A DNA stretch of 64,000 nucleotides from assembly GCF_001680005.1 (NCBI RefSeq), contig NC_033559.1, forward strand, positions 372,001 through 436,000. The letters are read 5' to 3'. Made by a program: the position numbers and the translations under genes. How positions within the stretch are numbered: the first letter of the stretch is position 1; the number at the start of each line of letters is the position of its first letter. This document shows positions 42,601 to 52,839 of this stretch, in pieces. The notes beneath the pieces were generated by a model. The model was not told where the DNA came from, ran no database searches, and saw only the letters and a program-made list of their open reading frames with translations. The stretch comes from Plasmodium coatneyi. Its lineage: Eukaryota; Apicomplexa; Aconoidasida; Haemosporida; Plasmodiidae.

Positions 42601-43845
42601 GCCAATATCTTCAATGAAGGAATTATGCTTTAGGTACAATTTGTTGTTCTTATAAACAATGGCACATCTACTCTTAGACTCTGCTGTTGTAGATGTGATC
42701 GTTGCACAGATATTATGTTTTATGTCCATCTCTACAATGATTCTATTTTTTGACAGCTGCTCCTGCATTAGAAGAACCCTTTCCGTCCCTTTAACGATGA
42801 AGTACCCCCCAGGGTCGTAGGGACACTCACCCAATTTCATCAGTTCCTCTTCACTCTTATTGTTTAGAATACATATGTCACTTCTTAACATGACAGGCAA
42901 TCTCCCTATCTCCACGTTATTCTTTCTAATTATGTTGCTACCTTTTACGTATTCTACATCTACATAGATGGGAGCCGAATAGGTTAAGTCTCTTTGTCGA
43001 CATATCTGTGGAGTCAAATTTGTTTCTATCATATTTTCTTCAACCAAAGGTCTCCCTACAAATATATCTAAAAACTCCACATAGAAATGCTCATCTATAT
43101 CGGATTTTAAAATTTTATTTGTTGTTGCATTCATTATTGTCTTTATCTCATGCCTGATGAAATAGTTGTACGACTCGATGTGCTGTTTAACCAATCCCTT
43201 CACCTTTAAGTACGCTGGCAACAGCTTCCATTTTTCGGTCACATTTTTTATATCCTTCGATTCTTCATAGATCTTTTTATTATGTGCCCTACTTTTTACG
43301 ACAAGTTCGGAGAAGTTGTCTTCTGCTCTGTTTTTCCCCCTATTGGGGATAGACCTAGGGGGATCAGAACAGATGGGGATTCCATCCATTGGTTCGATCT
43401 TTACCCCTTCATGTGTCTTACCGTTTGGTTTATCCTCCCTAAATTGGACGAACCGTTGGTTAATCGCTTCGACCTGGTCGCTGCGTTGCGCCAACCCCGG
43501 GGAGTACCCCTCACCGATGTTATCCTGCTTTTTTACATTCTTCTGCTGGGAAGCACTCCCCCTAAGGGTCCCTTCACCTACATTTTTATACTCATTTACG
43601 TCACCTGAAAAGGCGATGCTGCTCATCTCATCGTCCGATTCGTTGATCTTTATTTTAAACTTTTCCTCCTTCCCTCTTTCGTCCTTTTGTCCATAAATAA
43701 GCGGGTCTTCTTTGGCACCCTTGATTATTCCTTTCGCATCTTCCTGCTTGCTCTCCATCTCGTCGTTCACCTCGACGTTGTCTTCATTGTCCTCCTCCGT
43801 TTTTCCTTTTCTCTTTTTTGCCTTAATTCGTATGACCCCCTTCAT
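39679..43845 (-). CDS. RPC2: DNA-directed RNA polymerase III subunit RPC2
   Basis: Second largest subunit of Pol III, forming half of the catalytic cleft; it makes tRNAs, 5S rRNA and other small RNAs in the nucleus. One exon, 1388 aa, ATG at 43845. Beta-subunit signatures in order are GRPLVEENMIETNLTPQICR, the block CPCDTPEGESCGLVKNLAL, SFGGYDIEDAIVMNKSSIDRG, GDKFSSRHGQKGVVG (about residue 1150), NPHGFPSRMTVGKL, and the C-terminal zinc ribbon CEDCGMMG...CTFCQKC (about 1335-1352). It is longer than yeast RPC2 (about 1150 aa) because of an acidic N-terminal extension of about 180 residues and a Gln/Lys-rich insert encoded at about 40660-40830. The Pol III rather than Pol I or II assignment rests on the overall match, including the C-terminus. 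Confidence 0.93.
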   Translation of the reverse strand: MKGVIRIKAKKRKGKTEEDNEDNVEVNDEMESKQEDAKGIIKGAKEDPLIYGQKDERGKEEKFKIKINESDDEMSSIAFSGDVNEYKNVGEGTLRGSASQQKNVKKQDNIGEGYSPGLAQRSDQVEAINQRFVQFREDKPNGKTHEGVKIEPMDGIPICSDPPRSIPNRGKNRAEDNFSELVVKSRAHNKKIYEESKDIKNVTEKWKLLPAYLKVKGLVKQHIESYNYFIRHEIKTIMNATTNKILKSDIDEHFYVEFLDIFVGRPLVEENMIETNLTPQICRQRDLTYSAPIYVDVEYVKGSNIIRKNNVEIGRLPVMLRSDICILNNKSEEELMKLGECPYDPGGYFIVKGTERVLLMQEQLSKNRIIVEMDIKHNICATITSTTAESKSRCAIVYKNNKLYLKHNSFIEDIGVCIILRAMGYETDQEIFQMIGSHRNYLNGILLSLYELYSENIRTNLDALLYIGKKIRPRLLAKGFFSSMKEKQVKNEKDIIEEGLDFLSRVLLSHIQQKNKYDFRNKARCICLMIRRVLDSANNKNELDDKDYYGNKRLELAGQLISLLFEDLYKRFYFTLKKQIDQTLSKYMQSNYTSKLKYSGNINETYPDVFRSLPKDIITRGMQAAISTGNWNIKRFKMEKSGVSQVLSRLSFIACIGMMTRLNSQFEKGRKVSGPRALQPSQWGVLCPCDTPEGESCGLVKNLALMTHVTNDNENNEHLIEILYTLGVEDSDSLTGEEMYKEGIFFVIFNGILLGVHKKPRVFMRRIRCLRRYGKIGQFVSIYDNFLHNAIYISTDGGRLCRPLIIVENGKSKLTQEHILSLEKGTINFFDLLKSSVIEWIDVNEQNNLLIALNESDISVNTTHLEIDPLTILGVVAGLIPYPNHNQSPRNTYQCAMGKQAIGAIGYNQFVRCDTLLYLLVYPQKPLVKSKTIEFINFEKLPAGQNAIVAVMSFGGYDIEDAIVMNKSSIDRGFGRCMSLRKHAVELKKYFNGSNDLVLPSPLAISKLQQRQDKQRQEKQLQEKQHAVPKQRQVKEEGDHAENGAVTNVEEPKKFHNKEIKKYHSLDVDGVVSIGYLLKEGQVYINKYSPKNVKDHVKDISKIDLNDLKANEVKYKSVYPSYIDKIIFTENAEGLKIYKIIMRQTRLPELGDKFSSRHGQKGVVGLLVNQEDMPFTESGICPDLIMNPHGFPSRMTVGKLLELVASKSAVLDGELKYGSIFSGTPFEEMASILFKYGFNCSSKELLYSGLTGEPLETYIFMGPIYYQKLKHMVQDKIHARARGPRQLLTRQPTEGRSKEGGLRLGEMERDCLIAYGVSNLLLERLMLSSDVCDVYICEDCGMMGYDTYCTFCQKCDKNALVKMPYACKLLFQELQTMNVFPKIVVKET

Positions 43846-44889
43846 GGTGGTGGTTTGCGAGCTTCAGTTTGGAAAATTCATATAAAGCAGATAATCACTA
43901 CGGCGCAGAAAATGATGTTAACTCGCTTGGTGCACCGACACCTGCGTAACAGATACACAGGTATACACCCCTACGGCTACTTAACTGTGCGCCTTTCGTA
44001 CCATTCGCTAAAATTCGCTAACATCTGTTCGCATACAAGTAGGATTGCGGCGGTTCGGGTTAACCATTTCGCATATTTTATTAGAAGTAGAATTTTACTT
44101 ATCTTTTTTAAAAAGCCATGCTTTGACAATCTTCTCCGGTTTTCATATCCCCCTCTGGTTACATGTTTTTCTCCCTTGCTTCGTTTGAACTAGCCGAAGT
44201 GGGAAGTTCCGCAGAAATGATCCCGGCTTGCATAAAATTGACACGTTGGCTCCTACGACCAGCAGGCCATAACTGATAACCGTTTTATCTCTATTTTCTT
44301 CTTAACAAAATGGCTAAGTTGGTTAGAAAAAAAAAGGACCATTCGAACATGCATACCAACGTGCATAAATATATGTACATAATTTACACGTATGCGTGGT
44401 GGTATGGCTTGTGGAGCAGGTTCCGCAATGAACTTTCATCTGCCAGAACTTTTCGATTTTTTTTTTTTTTTTTTTTTTTTTCCTGCTTCATTCCATCTGT
44501 GCTTTAAAATGAGTTGGCGCTATTTTTTTGCCCACGCTGTAATTAGCCCTATGTTAGCACATATAATACAATTCTTCTTTTGCGGTTTGCGCTGGTGCGA
44601 GAGCCACCCGGTTTTTGATGTTGATAATATGAGACCCTTTCGCAACCATGTGAACCTAACACGAATGTATAGGGAGAAGAACACATGCGTTCGTGTCACC
44701 TGCTATGAAATTATCGGTGATCGCTACTTCTGTCCTTATGAATTTCGCCCCAAATGGTTTACCTCTTTTCCAGGACGAATAAACTTTGGAATGTTTTTCC
44801 TTTTTTTTTCTCCCTTTCCAAAGCGAGCACCCATTTCTCCTGCACCATTTTGTTTACCTCTTTTGAGAAAAAATAAAAATAACCTCACT
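43846..44889. other. Upstream region of RPC2 with long doubtful ORF
   Basis: Holds the RPC2 promoter side and a plus-strand frame open from 44392 to 45009. Its first part is Phe/Pro/Cys-rich and contains a T-run (about 44457-44480), so I do not call it a gene; its end supplies exon 1 of the candidate below. Confidence 0.4.
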
Positions 44890-45453
44890 ATGAGCTTTAC
44901 AAATGAAGCAGAAAAATATTTGGACTCGTGTGATGGACGTTGGGTGAGTAATTATCCCAGTGTTGTTCACGTAGGTGGTGAAAAGTATAGCCACTTTTGT
45001 TATGTATAATCAGGTCCCCACATACACATATAAACCCTTACATACACTCGCACGGATCATCCGCGGAGACAGCGCTGTGGTACTAAATTTACCCCAAACG
45101 TGTCTGACAGTGTGAAAATCCCGCAGCGAAAAACTGCCATGTCAGGCAAAGAGGGCTCATACACACCCCCCACATAGCAACGCACAAGTGGATGTACACC
45201 TAACCTATATGCCATTCTTCACTCATCATCGTGGCGCCGTCGAGTGAAATATGCACAGATCGAATTTTTCGCAACGTGTTACAAAAATTTGAAAGAGAAA
45301 ATGTTTAACGTTTGTCCTGCTGGACATGCAAGGTGGAACACACAAAAGGGCTTTCCATCGATTAACCCATCGGTGGCACATTTTTTTTTTTTTTTTTTTC
45401 CTCTCCTCCCGGGGGAATTATACCCAGTCGGAACCCATTTTGATCGTCGCTGA
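44890..45453 (+). CDS. Candidate small three-cysteine protein, COX6B/COA6-like
   Basis: Two-exon model: 44890-44943 (MSFTNEAEKYLDSCDGRW, donor GTGAGT) and 45259-45453 (starting IEFFATC), phase 0, 82 aa. Exon 2 contains a Cys-x11-Cys-Pro block (C YKNLKEKMFNV C P) followed by ARWNTQKGFPS, resembling the second helix of twin-cysteine proteins such as COX6B or COA6. It has only three well-placed cysteines (spacings 10 and 11) rather than the standard four, and the acceptor tract is weak, so a missing exon or altered boundary is possible. The last residues run through a poly(T) tract and may be intronic. A mitochondrial intermembrane-space role would be inference. Confidence 0.35.
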
Positions 45454-45878
45454 ACTATTCAGTGGCGCGAAAAATATAACGTCTTAGAAAGATTATTCGC
45501 AACAGTTTTATACAATTAAAAAAGGGGGCACCGCTGGCGTGGCTTGGTGATGACACAGCGGGGTGATAACACTACAGGGGGTGGGATGCGTGGACAGGCA
45601 CACATCCCCTTATGCACAGACTGGAAAAAAGGGAAAAACTGCCAAGTGGGCCAGGCGGTTACCATACATTTGGAATAACGCCCACACGAAAAGTTGTGCC
45701 AGCTGGCGTACCGTGGTAAAATGCGATTATACGATTAAACACGCAGCACAGGGCACATCGCCGTGCGTGCGTCAAACAGGAGGCGGGCTTGCACCGTCAC
45801 TTGATTAATTGGTTAAATTAAAAAAAAAAAAAAAACACCACGAAATGGGGTAAAAGACGCCTCCCCTAGATATTCCAT
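45454..45878. other. Intergenic region 3' of eIF5
   Basis: About 425 nt with no supported gene; an A-run at about 45820-45835 lies next to the eIF5 3' end. Confidence 0.5.
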
Positions 45879-47396
45879 TCAAATCGCATCGATGTCGATT
45901 TCCTCCTCGTCGCCCGTGTAATTCATACCATCTTTGGCATCCAAAAATATTTCTTCCTCGTACTTTTCACTCTTGGAGTCTTCAAACACCTTATCGTTAT
46001 CGTTGGCGATTGCGTTATTTGTACTACCCCCGTTTTGGGTTTCCCTCATTTTGTCGTCATTATTTCGCAAAGACTTCACTTTGTAGCTGGTTAAGTTGCT
46101 ATTCACGTGGTTACTAACTTGGCTATCTTCCTCCTCCGATTCGTCATCATCAGATTCGTTTTCCTTCAACCAACTGACGAAATGCTTCGCCATGCATTTG
46201 CATTTATTGTAGCATTCCAGGTAGTACTTATTTTTCTCATCAATACTATCACAGTTGTTCTTCTCAAACAAGGCCGTGGCAGAACTGCCAGCATCATACC
46301 ATTTAATGATGTCCTTGCTTTCGAAGATATCATTGTTGTATAGTACTTGCAAAATATAAGGGTAAATAATAAGTGCATTCTCAGCGACCTTATTAACGTA
46401 GTATTCCAGGGCGAGAAAAATATCCGTAACGGTAACCGACGTGTCATTGACCTTCTTTATGTACTTGATATACTTTTGTAATAATTCCTTGGTTATCTGA
46501 TTGTCAAATAATGCAGAGAGACAAATAAAAATTCTACACTTGGAATCAAAACTCTGAGACACCTGCAGCACACGAAGTTCCTCGCAAAAGTCGTTTTCAC
46601 TGATATTTGGGAAGGTAACAAATAGGGTCCTCAATCTTTCGATAACTTCCTTAATTTCTACACTGTCAAAATGGAGAGATTCCTTCTCTAATACAAAATT
46701 GTCTTCCGTTTTGTTTTTCTTTTTATCTTTTTTTTTTGATTTTTTATCCTTCTTAGCGTTTTCATTATTTGTTGGATTACTTTTATCTGTGTCTAACCCG
46801 TCGGAACTATCGTAGTCTCCTCCGGAGGGTGGAATTCCATTTCTCGTTTCTTCGTTCTTATCCCCTTTTTCTGCTAATCCCTTTTCACTCTTTCCCTTGC
46901 CATTTTTTTCCACCTTTTTATCTTTCGTTTTTTTCTTTTTACTTCCAAGCGTGCTTATCTGGGGGGGGTTCTTAATCATGTAGGTGGCAATTTTGTGAGA
47001 ATTATTTAGCTCCCCAATATTTCCACATGCGTTGCACTTACATATTAGGAACCCCTTCTTAACGATGATATCCGTTTCGGGTAACAAACAGTGGGGGCAC
47101 AGAACATACATTTCGATGAACTTGTCTAAAATGTTTACTAAATCGTTTTCCTTATGAGCACCATTTACAATTGCCTTTTCTTCATTCTCTTCAAATTTTA
47201 CCATCGTTCCTAATTCGCATCCAAAAAATTTCGTCGGATACATGGGCGGCCTTTTCAGCGATCTGGCGATTTCCCCCATGTTTGCAATGTTCGTCCTGAT
47301 GCCATTTCCTCTTCCCTCAATTTTGGATATCAGCCTGGGCATCTTGTACCGGTAGTTTGGATCGTTTCGATCCCGCGGAATGTTAATGTACGACAT
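45879..47396 (-). CDS. EIF5: Eukaryotic translation initiation factor 5
   Basis: GTPase-activating protein for eIF2 that triggers GTP hydrolysis at the start codon. 505 aa from the ATG at 47396 (MSYINIPRD); the longer frame starts at GTG. The N-terminal domain has NYRYKMPRL with Arg16, the equivalent of the yeast Arg15 finger, and a zinc site formed by CPHC and CKCNACG (about residues 98-127). A long Lys-rich linker of about 90 residues follows (about 150-240). The C-terminal W2/HEAT domain has YILQVLYNNDIFESKDIIKW, and an acidic tail follows. Linker and tail are longer than in yeast eIF5 (405 aa). Together with eIF3c it puts two factors of the same initiation complex in this window. Confidence 0.94.
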   Translation of the reverse strand: MSYINIPRDRNDPNYRYKMPRLISKIEGRGNGIRTNIANMGEIARSLKRPPMYPTKFFGCELGTMVKFEENEEKAIVNGAHKENDLVNILDKFIEMYVLCPHCLLPETDIIVKKGFLICKCNACGNIGELNNSHKIATYMIKNPPQISTLGSKKKKTKDKKVEKNGKGKSEKGLAEKGDKNEETRNGIPPSGGDYDSSDGLDTDKSNPTNNENAKKDKKSKKKDKKKNKTEDNFVLEKESLHFDSVEIKEVIERLRTLFVTFPNISENDFCEELRVLQVSQSFDSKCRIFICLSALFDNQITKELLQKYIKYIKKVNDTSVTVTDIFLALEYYVNKVAENALIIYPYILQVLYNNDIFESKDIIKWYDAGSSATALFEKNNCDSIDEKNKYYLECYNKCKCMAKHFVSWLKENESDDDESEEEDSQVSNHVNSNLTSYKVKSLRNNDDKMRETQNGGSTNNAIANDNDKVFEDSKSEKYEEEIFLDAKDGMNYTGDEEEIDIDAI

Positions 47397-50300
47397 GGTT
47401 ACAAACACGTGTTGCACTAAAATAATTACAGCTTCTTCGGTGCCTATACACTTATATACTCCAATAAGGTGTATGCAGACTGATCAGTTTGGTAACGTCT
47501 CTCTGGCCCTGATTAAATTCTTCCCTTTTCTTATTTTTTTGATGCGCTCCCAAGTGGATAATAAACTGATTTAACCCCCTCACCGAACGAATGTACACAA
47601 GGAGAGTATCCCTTGGGTAGAAACTAACACATACAACAAGGCACGGGGGAGGGAAATTAACGAATGGACAAAGCTGTATATATATACACACACACACATA
47701 CAAATATAAATATAAATGCACATATGCACGTTTATTCACTTCACCAAAATGGCGTACCTCCTAGTGGTGCTCACGTTTGATGCATAAAATGCATGTCACT
47801 AAACAAGGTGTGCTGTGCACGCTTATTTACATGCGCGTAACGACTAAACATCACACAAACACACATACAACTCTCCGATAAATAAACTCCAACGGGGCGT
47901 ACAACAAAACAATAACATTAAAAAAAAGGGGCACACTATACAGGAATATATGGGATACGCTTTTATGCGTAACACAAGTATACATAATAGGAATTGTGTG
48001 CTATATACTATACTGAGTGAGGTAGCTAAAATGGGGACCTGCCAACTTCATAAATGGGCATTTTTGCTTCTCCCTGGGCAAATAAACAAAGACTAAACAT
48101 ACGTGCACGCCGACAACTCAGCTAATTGCTAATATGAGATTTGCTCTATCCGCGTGGTGCATAAGGCACATAAGGTATTACAACATTTCGCATATAAAAG
48201 AAATATGCGTATTGGGTTTTTCCACTCTGGATCCCGTGTGTTCACGAACATGTACGTACAGATGGTGCCTGTGTAGGACTGCTAAATGGGTCCTTTGCTG
48301 TTGTTCAGACGAAACAGTATTTTTTTTCCCCTATATCATTGTGTGTTCAGGTGAATCTTCCGTTGTTCCTCTATTCTAGATGAAGCTACTTTCCCTATGC
48401 GAAAAATTTTTCCGAAAACGGCCAAACGGTTGACCCATTCTATTCGAGCCGTTAAAACCGCTCTGCTCCTGAGACGAGTCTGGTGTGTTGCCTAGCCTGA
48501 TGCAGCGTGCCTTCGAATCACTGTTCATTCATCACTACTCATAAGTGCTCAATTTGTGTAGCTTTTTATAAAATATTTGCTTCGCACTATTTGGTAAAAG
48601 AAATTCATGCATCTTACTTCTCTGTGCAAACGCTGTGAAAAATGGAGACTTCAAACGGGAGTAAAACCACACATGTGTTGTTAACAGGTGGGCACACAAA
48701 AAAGAAAGGCAACTTCACGCAAACACAAATGAAGCTGGTGCGTACTCACTAGGCCTCTGACTCTACGTCTTCCTTTACACCCATATAAGGTTTCATTATT
48801 AACTGATACACATGGATACAATTCTACTGCCAACAAGAGTGATGATCAATTCTGGGTTTATTTTCTCGACACGCATAATTGAAATATTGGTTCAAGCAGA
48901 AGAGGGGGGGAGGGGTAAACACAAAAGTACTTACAATGCACATGTAGATTCCCACTTACAGGGGTGCAGAAGGAGTCACCAAAAGGTTAAATATTTGTAA
49001 GGTACAAAAAACTAAAACTTTAAAATGCGTTACTAAGGATATTAAGAGGATAAAATTCCAACACGTAACATTCTCGAAATGGCTGCACAATAGACGTTTT
49101 TTTAAACTTCTATAAGTGTTGTGTATTCGTTATTCTGTGCATGTATATTTCTGCCTTGGTGGATTTTACCAATACAATATAGAGGAGGCTGTACTAAATG
49201 TGTCATTTGTGGAATGCCTAAAGGGATTCTTATGCTTTTCTTGTTTTATGTTATTATCATTCGCATAATTAATGTATTTTGTATAACCCAATTTACTTTC
49301 ACAATTCGAAGTCTTCATTGACTTTTCTTTACAAGGATGTAAATTCGTGTTGTCGTGGAGTTTAATCATGCCGCTGATGCGTTTGCCGCGATGCTGCGTT
49401 CGTTGGGGTGGATTTGTTTCGTGTCACGTCGTAGCGTTATATCTTCTGTGCACACAAAACATTCACTGCTGTGCAAAAAAAAAAAGGGCCCTCTCTTCTA
49501 GGACAGAAAATATGCTCTATGCTGACGCAATCGCGGGGATGCAAACTATGTGGATTAAATATCTGGGCGAACCCCTTTCCCAATTAAGATGCACACAAGT
49601 TAGCTTTTGAAAAAATAAACGATCCGTATGTACATATGTACACGTGTAACACAAATACTTATGCAATCGTGACAGTTTTTTAAACTGTGTGGAGGGTATA
49701 CATAAAGGTGATACCTCTGTGTGCGGCTGTGTTGGGGTGTTCCTATATATTTTACGCTGTTATTTTAGGAATAAATAACAACGCAAGGAAGGCGCTTTGT
49801 ATGCTCAATTACACATCGTAAGCAGTTAAGTGGATACATATACTTACGCCGATAGCGACATATCACCATGTACATGCATACGTATGTTACGTACAGGTAT
49901 ATATTGTACAAACCCAATGCAACGCAAAAACGTTTCCCACGAATCAGGGTTCGAGAATAAAGGTACAGTTAAGCAAATGATGATACTCCAACGTGTACCT
50001 TTTTTCTTCCCTCTACTTTTACATACATTTAAATTCTCCTTTATTTGACTTGAATTTAAGTTAAACTTTCCTGTTCCAAAAAAAAAAAAATATACTTTTT
50101 TTTTTTTTTAATATAATGTTTGTGTTTTGCTTCAGATGGAAGGGCATTCAATTATGAACTTTCGCTAAAGTATTCGAAAATGACTTTTATACATTTTTCT
50201 TACAATATGTACATGAAAAGTGTACATTTATTAAAATAACAAAATTATAAGTTTACGTAAGCATTTTGTACATTTTTACATGTATAAATTGTTAATGCTT

Positions 50301-51191
50301 TTTTTTTTTTTTATTTCCGTATGGGCACTTTTTTTTTTTTTTTTTTTTTTTTCATACCTTCAGAGTTTTAAAATTTTAAAATAATAATTCGACACTGAAG
50401 AAAGGAGTTCATAATATACGGATGAGCATTTTTTTGTGCACATGCATATGGCCCTTCTACAGGTATGCATGAATGAATGGATCCCATCGTACGTACACGA
50501 CGAATAAGGCACAAAGGTGTACATTGCGAGGGCGTACATGTTCAATTAATCGTTTTAAACTACGAAAATTACGTCGCGAAAATTATGTTGCGAAAATTAT
50601 ATTGCGAAAATTATATTGCGAAAATTATATTGCGAAAATTATATTGCGAAAATTTTGTTGCGAAATTTAAGTTACAACTTGTGTAATGGTTCTTGTACAA
50701 GGCGCTGTACGTGTCATGCGATTAACACGCTCGTCCTTTTTGCTCCACAAAAAAGGGCAAGGAGCGAACGAACACCTTCTCTTTCTTTCTTTTTTTTTTT
50801 TTTTTTTTGCCGTTTTAAAGAGTTGACTGGACTGATTCACTTTAACAACTCTAAGAGAAAACAAAAAATTGCCTCCGGTTAGTAGAAAAAATATGTAAAG
50901 CGAAACTCCATTTTTATAACACCCATAGGGGTGAATATTTTAAAGATCAATTTGAGGGAGTAAAAAGCGCGCACTCTCTATAATCATATTTATAATATAT
51001 ATATATTTTTTTTAATATGTGTTTTTTTTTTTATTTTTTTTCCCTTTTTTTGCTATACTTTGGCTCACACTTGACACATCGAATGAAATTAAATTCCAAA
51101 GTGGAAGTGTTCGCAATTTGGTCGCACATGTGTTATCGCTTATAAATGCATATTTGGGTAGAGGAATTTTTACAGAGGCACGTTTTAAGAG

Positions 51192-51222
<31 letters not shown>

Positions 51223-52839
51223 TGTTCCCTCTCCATTTTCTTAAACTTTTTTAAAAATTCAGCAGCTTACGTGAAGCCTTCCTAAAAGACGCATTTTTTA
51301 GCGCCAAAACAACCGCGAATTTGATATAGGTGTGGTGTGTAGTGGAGGTACCTCTTAAGGCGCCTTCGTTGTTCATGAAGAAGGCATGGTGTAGGAGTAG
51401 GCCATATAAAAGTTTGTGAGGACGATGGGGAGGAGAAATCCCTTCTGCACCGTTGCTTCTTCCCTTTTTACACGCTGGTCTGGTGTTTCCCTTTAAGACA
51501 AAGGGGGCACAAAAGGGTGATCTGCGAATGATGAACGGTGAACTTATAAATGTGCAAATGAACGACGTACGACGTGGCTACGAACTTGCGAAAGTTACAC
51601 ATGCCCAGTTCTCTCATGTTGATCTTCCTCCTGCAACACATTAAAAAGGGCCCCGCGAAAATATTTTTAACCCTTCACATGGCAAGCAAATTTCGCCACA
51701 GGAAGGATGACTCCCACATTGTGATGATACTTTTACGTTGAATGGGGTTTTACGTGGAAGTGGAGAGGATGCCAAATTATTCTTATTCGCACACTGTACC
51801 AACGTAAACAAGGGCATATGCCCCCAGGCAGTGATGCCAGACTTTGGTTTCAGTAACACCCACCGCGCCCCTTTTCCGTTTAGCACATATTATGACTGTG
51901 TAAGTAAAAATGTGTGATCAAAGTATTTTAAAAATGGCTACAATTTTGGAAAAATTTAGAGGGTCTCTTTGTTCTGCGTTGAACTGAACTTTCCGTTCGC
52001 AAAAAATATTGCAATTTGTGAGAAGGGGGAAAAAAAATAGCCTTTATTTTCAATTGTTCACGTGCACTTTTTATTTTTTAACTTTTCGAATTTTCGCTCC
52101 ACCCGCCCCCGAAAGAGCAATGTACGCATGCAGATCACATGCACGAGGAGGGGTAAACGTGAACATGCACATTAATGTATGTGCATACATGCTAGCGCAA
52201 CTAGGTCGCAAGGGAAATGGCTATTTGTTATTAGTTCCAAAGGAGGCGATCACACCTTAACAGCGCGTTTAACGACTATCCATTTTTTTTTTTTTTTTTT
52301 TTCAAACCGGTGAAACGGGAAGAACACCAAAATTACAATCACACATACGAGTATTTTACCACGTGTGCTGCGATGTTTACAAGCTCGAATGATTATGCTT
52401 GCTGCCCCCTTTTTTCCTTTTTTAAGTATCTTATAATAAATATGTAACATGAAAATAAACAAAGAATGAAACGATAATCCACTGCTAAGAAAACTGCGCT
52501 ACCAGTTCGCCTCCTCCCAGGTTTGATCATTATTTTATTACTTACACACCCGTGTGAAGTAAAAGTATAATCGTTTATTTTGGTAAACATCTGGCAGGTT
52601 CTCACCACATTGGCGCACTACTCTGTTGGCCCACCCGTTCAACCGTTCCCGATTGAGCAAAAGTGAGGCAAACAGTTCCGCCCAGAAACGGCGTAACTGA
52701 GGAGGAGCGGTACATACTTTTTTGATAGCGCCCGCTTCATTCGCCTAAGTGGTGAAGCAGATATACGGAGAAACTGCCAAAGGGCAAACAACCGTCATAT
52801 ATCAGCATCCCCTGTGTGATCTGCCCACCGAGACACAAA
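47397..52839. other. Long gene-poor region (5.4 kb) between divergent genes
   Basis: Lies between the starts of eIF5 (-) and the PSMD5-like gene (+). I found only short or biased ORFs, several T-runs (for example about 50328-50352, 51200-51223 and 52283-52303), an AT-rich stretch around 50050-50400 and a 14-nt minisatellite. No tRNA or other recognisable RNA gene was found by eye; B-box-like words lack a matching stem. A long non-coding RNA or poorly conserved small genes cannot be excluded. Confidence 0.4.
50563..50674 (+). repeat. 14-nt minisatellite, eight units
   Basis: Units of CGAAAATTATATTG run from 50563 to 50674. The four central copies (50591-50646) are identical and the outer ones have one to several changes. 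A 14-nt period is not a multiple of three, and the unit creates overlapping open frames that are not genes. Confidence 0.92.

Noticed and set aside
44392..44889. First part of the long plus-strand ORF upstream of RPC2
   Set aside because: Phe/Pro/Cys-rich and passing through a T-run; no Plasmodium-like protein features until the candidate exon at 44890.
49940..49960. GGTTCGA word resembling a tRNA B-box
   Set aside because: Flanks cannot form the T-stem and no A-box or acceptor stem is visible.
50050..50400. AT-rich stretch considered as a centromere
   Set aside because: Far too short and not extreme enough for a Plasmodium centromere of 1-2 kb at over 90 percent AT.
50473..50686. Overlapping ORFs with ENYIAKIILRKLYC repeats
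   Set aside because: Produced by the 14-nt minisatellite being open in several frames; no start context or conservation signal.
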